From Comamonadaceae bacterium OTU4NAUVB1 (GTDB lineage Bacteria; Pseudomonadota; Gammaproteobacteria; Burkholderiales; Burkholderiaceae_C): a DNA stretch of 64,000 bases. Numbering within the stretch: position 1 is the stretch's first letter; each line of letters opens with the position of its first letter. The position numbers and the translations under genes were made by a program. The notes below the pieces were generated by a model. That model saw only the letters and a list, made by a program, of their open reading frames with translations, did not search any database and was not told where the DNA came from. The stretch covers positions 2,356,001 through 2,420,000 of the forward strand of contig CP099605.1 of NCBI GenBank assembly GCA_024372625.1, in the 5' to 3' direction. This document shows positions 60,565-64,000 of this stretch, piece after piece.

Positions 60565-61455
60565 TCAGCGCTGTGGCGAACCGGCGCCGCGGAAGGCGCG
60601 GAAGAACTCGGACGATGCGGGATCGACGACCAGCACGTCGCTCTTCTTGCTGAAACTCTGGCGATAGGCGTCCAGGCTGCGATAGAACTGGGCGAACTGT
60701 GGATCGCGGCCGAAGGCCTCGCTGTAGGCCGCGGCTGCCTGGGCATCGCCCTCGCCCTTGATCTTCTGTGCTTCGCGGTAGGCATTGGCCACCGTGACTT
60801 CACGCTGTCGGTCGGCATCGGCCCGGATCTTCTCGCCCTCGGCGAAACCGGTCGATCGCAACTCGTTGGCCACGCGCTTGCGCTCGGCTTCCATGCGTCG
60901 ATAGACGGACTCGGTGATGGCCTCGACATAGTCGACTCGGGTGATGCGCACGTCGATGATGTCGACACCCCATGGCTTGGCACCCTTCACCACGGCCAGC
61001 ACCTCGCGCTGCACGTCGGCCATCAGGGCCTCGCGACGCACGGAGATGAGATCGCGCACGGTGCGCTTGTTGACGTTCTCCTGAAAGGCGTTGCGGACCA
61101 CGCGGTTGAGCTGCACGGCACCGGCGTTCTCGTCGAGCCCGACGTTGCGGATGTACTCCGAAGGGTTGGTGATGCGCCAGCGCACATACCAGTCGATAAC
61201 CACGCGCTGCTTCTCGGCCGTAAGCATCGGCTCGGCCTCGAGACTGGAAAGCGTGAGCAGCCGTTTGTCGAGGTAAGACACGTTCTGGATCGGCGGGGGC
61301 AGCTTGAAGTTGAGACCCGGCTCGGTGATCACGTTCTTGATCTGGCCGAGCTGGTAGACCACGCCGAACTGGCGTTGGTCGACCACGAAGAGCATCGAAC
61401 TCAGCAGCACGAGGGCTACGAGGATGGTCGATGCGATGAATCCGATTCTGTTCAT
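60565..61455 (-). CDS. hflC: HflC, FtsH-modulating SPFH protein
   Basis: A 296-residue protein: N-terminal anchor IGFIASTILVALVLLSSMLFVV (residues 4-25), then the SPFH/band-7 domain VDQRQFGVVYQLGQIKNVITEPGLNFKLPPPIQNVSYLDKRLLTL and YVRWRITNPSEYIRNVG, and a C-terminal coiled coil with ERKRVANELRSTGFAEGEKIRADADRQREV. HflC and HflK build a cage around FtsH and limit its access to membrane substrates. It starts 23 bases after the hflK stop. The length is close to E. coli HflC (334) with a slightly shorter tail. Confidence 0.94.
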   Translation of the reverse strand: MNRIGFIASTILVALVLLSSMLFVVDQRQFGVVYQLGQIKNVITEPGLNFKLPPPIQNVSYLDKRLLTLSSLEAEPMLTAEKQRVVIDWYVRWRITNPSEYIRNVGLDENAGAVQLNRVVRNAFQENVNKRTVRDLISVRREALMADVQREVLAVVKGAKPWGVDIIDVRITRVDYVEAITESVYRRMEAERKRVANELRSTGFAEGEKIRADADRQREVTVANAYREAQKIKGEGDAQAAAAYSEAFGRDPQFAQFYRSLDAYRQSFSKKSDVLVVDPASSEFFRAFRGAGSPQR

Positions 61456-61478
61456 TTTGTTTTGGTGTCCCAGGCGGA

Positions 61479-62882
61479 TCAGCGGCCGTCACGGTCACGC
61501 GTGCGGCCGTCGCCGCGCACGCGCATGTCGTTGGTGTTGGGCGAGGTCGGGATCGCCGACGAGGGAGACGTCGTGGCGGGCGACGTCGTGGCACCCGCGA
61601 CGCCAGGCAGCGAGGCATCGTTCGAAACACCCGGGCCGTTCGGACCCGTGGCCTGCATGAGCTTGTCGAGCGGCAGGTACAGCAGGTTGGAGCCTTGCTT
61701 CGAATCCACCAGCACCTTGGTGGTGTTGGCGTAGATCTGCTGCATGGCATCGGTGTACATGCGGTCGCGCGTCACCTGCGGCGCTTTCTGGTACTCGACC
61801 AGCACCGAGGCGAAGCGCCCCGCATCGCCCTGGGCCTGGGCCACGATGCGCGCCTTGTAGGCCTCGGACTCCTCCTTGAGGCGCGAGGCGGTACCGGTCG
61901 CGCGTGGCACCACGTCGTTGGCATAGGCCTGGGCTTCATTCTTGGCGCGCTCGCGCTCCTGACCGGCCTTCAGGACATCGTCGAACGCCGCTTGCACCTG
62001 CTCCGGCGGACGCACACCGCCCTGCTGCAGGTTGATGTTCACGACTTCCACGCCAACCTTGTAGCGGTCCAGGATGGTCTGCATCAAGGCGCGCACGCGC
62101 GGAGCGATCTGATCGCGTTCCTCGGCGAGGGCCGCGTCCATCCGCATCTTGCCCACCACCTCGCGCACGGCGGTCTCCGCGACCTGCACCACGGTGTCGG
62201 CCGGCGCCTTGCTCTCGTAGAGGTAGGCCCGTGCATCGCTCAGACGGTACTGGACGGCGAACTTGATCTCGACGATGTTCTCGTCCTCGGTCAGCATCGC
62301 CGATTCGCGAAGTCCGGTGGATCGAACGATGCTGTCACGACCGACGTCGGTCGAACGGATCTGCGTCACGACGACCAGTTCGTGTCGCTGGATCGGGTAC
62401 GGAAGACGCCAGTTGAAACCGGCGCCCACGGTCGTCTTGTAGCGTCCGAACTGCGTGATGACCGCTTGCTGCCCTTCGTTGACGATGAAGAATCCGGTGC
62501 CCAGCCAAATCAGCACGGCGATCAGCGCCACGATGCCGATGCCGTAGCCGGCGTTCTTCATGTCGGGTCTGAAGCCCCCGCCACCGGGACGCTGGTCGTT
62601 GTTGTTGCCGCCCCCTTTGCGTCCGCCGCCGAACAGCCCACCGAGCTTGCGATTGAAATCGCGCCAGAGCTCGTCGAGGTCGGGAGGTCCCTGGTTCGGG
62701 CCCTGTCCCCTGGGACGGTTGTTCTGCTGGTTGTTGTTGTGGCTCGAAGGCGGCAGGTCGTTGTCGGACGGAACGGCGTTCGGGCGCTCACCGCCGGACG
62801 AAGGCTCGTCGCTTCTCCCCCAGCGTCCATCGTTCAGGTTGAACATGCCTTGCAGACGGCTCCATACTGGCTTTGCATTCAT
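61479..62882 (-). CDS. hflK: HflK, FtsH-modulating SPFH protein
   Basis: A 467-residue protein. Residues 1-105 are a disordered Gly/Asn/Gln/Pro-rich region (SSHNNNQQNNRPRGQGPN, FGGGRKGGGNNNDQRP). A membrane helix covers about 112-134 (IGIVALIAVLIWLGTGFFIV). The SPFH domain has NEGQQAVITQFGRY and FAVQYRLSDARAYLYE, and a coiled coil follows (GQERERAKNEAQAYANDVVPRATGTASRLKEE). The C-terminus is a Pro/Ser/Thr-rich linker ending in RTRDRDGR. ATG 62882 (MNAKPVW) is preferred to a 13-residue longer frame. It sits 39 bases after hflX. Confidence 0.94.
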   Translation of the reverse strand: MNAKPVWSRLQGMFNLNDGRWGRSDEPSSGGERPNAVPSDNDLPPSSHNNNQQNNRPRGQGPNQGPPDLDELWRDFNRKLGGLFGGGRKGGGNNNDQRPGGGGFRPDMKNAGYGIGIVALIAVLIWLGTGFFIVNEGQQAVITQFGRYKTTVGAGFNWRLPYPIQRHELVVVTQIRSTDVGRDSIVRSTGLRESAMLTEDENIVEIKFAVQYRLSDARAYLYESKAPADTVVQVAETAVREVVGKMRMDAALAEERDQIAPRVRALMQTILDRYKVGVEVVNINLQQGGVRPPEQVQAAFDDVLKAGQERERAKNEAQAYANDVVPRATGTASRLKEESEAYKARIVAQAQGDAGRFASVLVEYQKAPQVTRDRMYTDAMQQIYANTTKVLVDSKQGSNLLYLPLDKLMQATGPNGPGVSNDASLPGVAGATTSPATTSPSSAIPTSPNTNDMRVRGDGRTRDRDGR

Positions 62883-62921
62883 TCGATTCGCTTCTCTCGT
62901 CGGTGAGGAGATTGTGCCCAA

Positions 62922-64000
62922 TCAGTCGGGCGCGTCGTGCAATGGGGCGTCCGGGTCTAAGGACATGTCCTCGACCACCGAGCCCGACCGACGGGCGAGT
63001 TCGGCGCGCAGGGCCGCCAGCCCCTCGCCGGACCGGGCGCTGACGAACAGGCGCGGCGTTCGCACGCCGTCGATCTCCATCTCGTCGCTCATGCAGGTCG
63101 GCCGCCGCCCCTCCTCCAGCGCATCGAGCTTGTTGAACACCAGCAGTTGGGGCACATCGCCGGCACCGATCTCGCCCAGTACACGCTGCACTTCGGCCAG
63201 CTGCTCGGGATGGTGGGGATTCGACGCGTCCACCACGTGCAGCAGCAGGTCCGCATCGACCGCTTCCTGCAGCGTGGCTTTGAAGGCATCGACCAGGCCG
63301 TGCGGAAGATCGCGGATGAAACCGACGGTATCGGAGATCGAGACCTGCCGGCGCGCATCTCCCAGGTAGAGTTGGCGCGTGGTCGTGTCGAGGGTCGCGA
63401 AGAGTTGGTCGGCCGCATAGGCGCGCGCCTTCACCATCGCATTGAAGATCGAAGACTTGCCTGCATTGGTGTAGCCGACCAGCGAGATGTTGAAGGTCTC
63501 TCGCCGCTCGCGCTGGCGCCGTTGCGTCCCGCGCTGCTTCTGTACCTTGGCCAGCCGTTCGCGCGTGCGCTTGATCGATTCGGAAATCATCCGTCGATCG
63601 AGCTCGATCTGCTTCTCGCCGGGACCCCCGCGTACGCCTGCCCCGCCGGTCTGACGCTCAAGGTGAGACCAGCGACGCACGAGACGCGTGCTCAGGTACT
63701 GCAGCCGCGCCAGTTCTACCTGCAGCTTTCCCTCGTGGGAGCGTGCACGCTGGGCAAAGATCTCGAGGATGAGGAAGGTGCGGTCGTAGACGGCGACATC
63801 GAGCGCGCGTTCGAGGTTGCGCTGCTGCGCCGGACTCAGGGACTGATCGAAGATCACCTCGCTCGCGCGATGCATTTCCGCGAGTTCGCGAATCTCGTCG
63901 GCCTTGCCGCTGCCCACGAAGAGTGCGGCGTCGGGGGCCTTGCGCCGGCACACGACGCGCTCGACGGGCGTCAAGCCTGCCGTTTGCGCCAAGAGACCGA
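62922..64000 (-). CDS. hflX: HflX ribosome-associated GTPase (partial, start outside window)
   Basis: About 359 residues are visible and the frame is open to the window edge; a TTG at 63992 is internal, since LLAQTAG continues the usual HflX N-terminal strand. The HflX domain has FVGSGKADEIREL and VIFDQSLSPAQQRNLERALDVAVYDRTFLILEIFAQRARSHEGKLQVELARLQY. The G domain has G1 SLVGYTNAGKSSIFNAM, G3 DTVGFIRDLPHGLVDAF and G4 NKLD. HflX splits stalled or hibernating ribosomes. It is upstream of hflK and hflC in one operon. About 10-20 N-terminal residues are missing. Confidence 0.93.
   Translation of the reverse strand, partial: GLLAQTAGLTPVERVVCRRKAPDAALFVGSGKADEIRELAEMHRASEVIFDQSLSPAQQRNLERALDVAVYDRTFLILEIFAQRARSHEGKLQVELARLQYLSTRLVRRWSHLERQTGGAGVRGGPGEKQIELDRRMISESIKRTRERLAKVQKQRGTQRRQRERRETFNISLVGYTNAGKSSIFNAMVKARAYAADQLFATLDTTTRQLYLGDARRQVSISDTVGFIRDLPHGLVDAFKATLQEAVDADLLLHVVDASNPHHPEQLAEVQRVLGEIGAGDVPQLLVFNKLDALEEGRRPTCMSDEMEIDGVRTPRLFVSARSGEGLAALRAELARRSGSVVEDMSLDPDAPLHDAPD

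Overview
The window reads as chromosomal DNA of a high-GC betaproteobacterium, most likely family Comamonadaceae (Variovorax/Acidovorax type). The reasons are the very high GC content with dense GTG/TTG starts, and several Burkholderiales gene orders: ihfB-lapA-lapB, dapA-bamC-MBL hydrolase, hflX-hflK-hflC-DUF2065-hisZ-purA. HisZ, Bug/TctC-type binding proteins and a fused Mrp A/B subunit also fit. I saw no rRNA, tRNA, CRISPR, phage or insertion sequence, and no gene-free stretch longer than about 300 bases.

Layout. 1-2.2 kb: end of ihfB, lapAB (LPS control), and a secreted ComEA-like helix-hairpin-helix protein. 2.3-5.6 kb: TRAP transporter dctPQM plus the fluoride channel crcB. 5.7-12 kb: a six-gene Mrp Na+/H+ antiporter operon (fused AB, C, D, E, F, G) whose genes overlap end to end. 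12-16.2 kb: molybdenum genes xdhC, modE, modABC with a likely ModE box. 16.2-18.7 kb: an alpha-E protein and a circularly permuted ATP-grasp protein, possibly behind a sigma-54 promoter. 18.7-27.3 kb: a minus-strand acyl-CoA catabolic operon under an IclR regulator (cysteine-less thiolase, DUF35 partner, two orphan TctC proteins, MaoC hydratase, enoyl-CoA hydratase, ADP-forming acyl-CoA synthetase). 27.5-30 kb: comEC. 30.1-38 kb: a second, fuller ATP-grasp/alpha-E locus with two transglutaminases, then a RidA protein. 38-41.3 kb: 2-ketogluconate genes ptxS, kguD and kguK with a perfect PtxS operator. 41.5-48.2 kb: lipoprotein MBL hydrolase, then parE - lytic transglycosylase - parC - small membrane protein. 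48.3-55.9 kb: MFS transporter, methyltransferase, dapA, bamC, MBL hydrolase, rlmB, an ABC ATPase divergent from tesA, and a lysine-rich small protein. 56-64 kb: metC, a phosphoribosyltransferase, purA, hisZ, DUF2065, hflC, hflK and the truncated hflX.

The best candidate for an undescribed system is the pair of ATP-grasp/alpha-E/transglutaminase loci at 16169-18680 and 30109-37431. These families are predicted, not shown, to make or modify peptides. Their conserved blocks are shared between the two loci; one locus keeps the two activities as separate genes, while the other fuses them and adds two transglutaminases with intact Cys-His-Asp triads.

Other notable features are five in-frame hexanucleotide microsatellites at protein ends, a 39-bp perfect palindrome between two genes of the second locus, overlapping divergent start codons at tesA, and a CATTCG hexamer array in front of the MFS gene.
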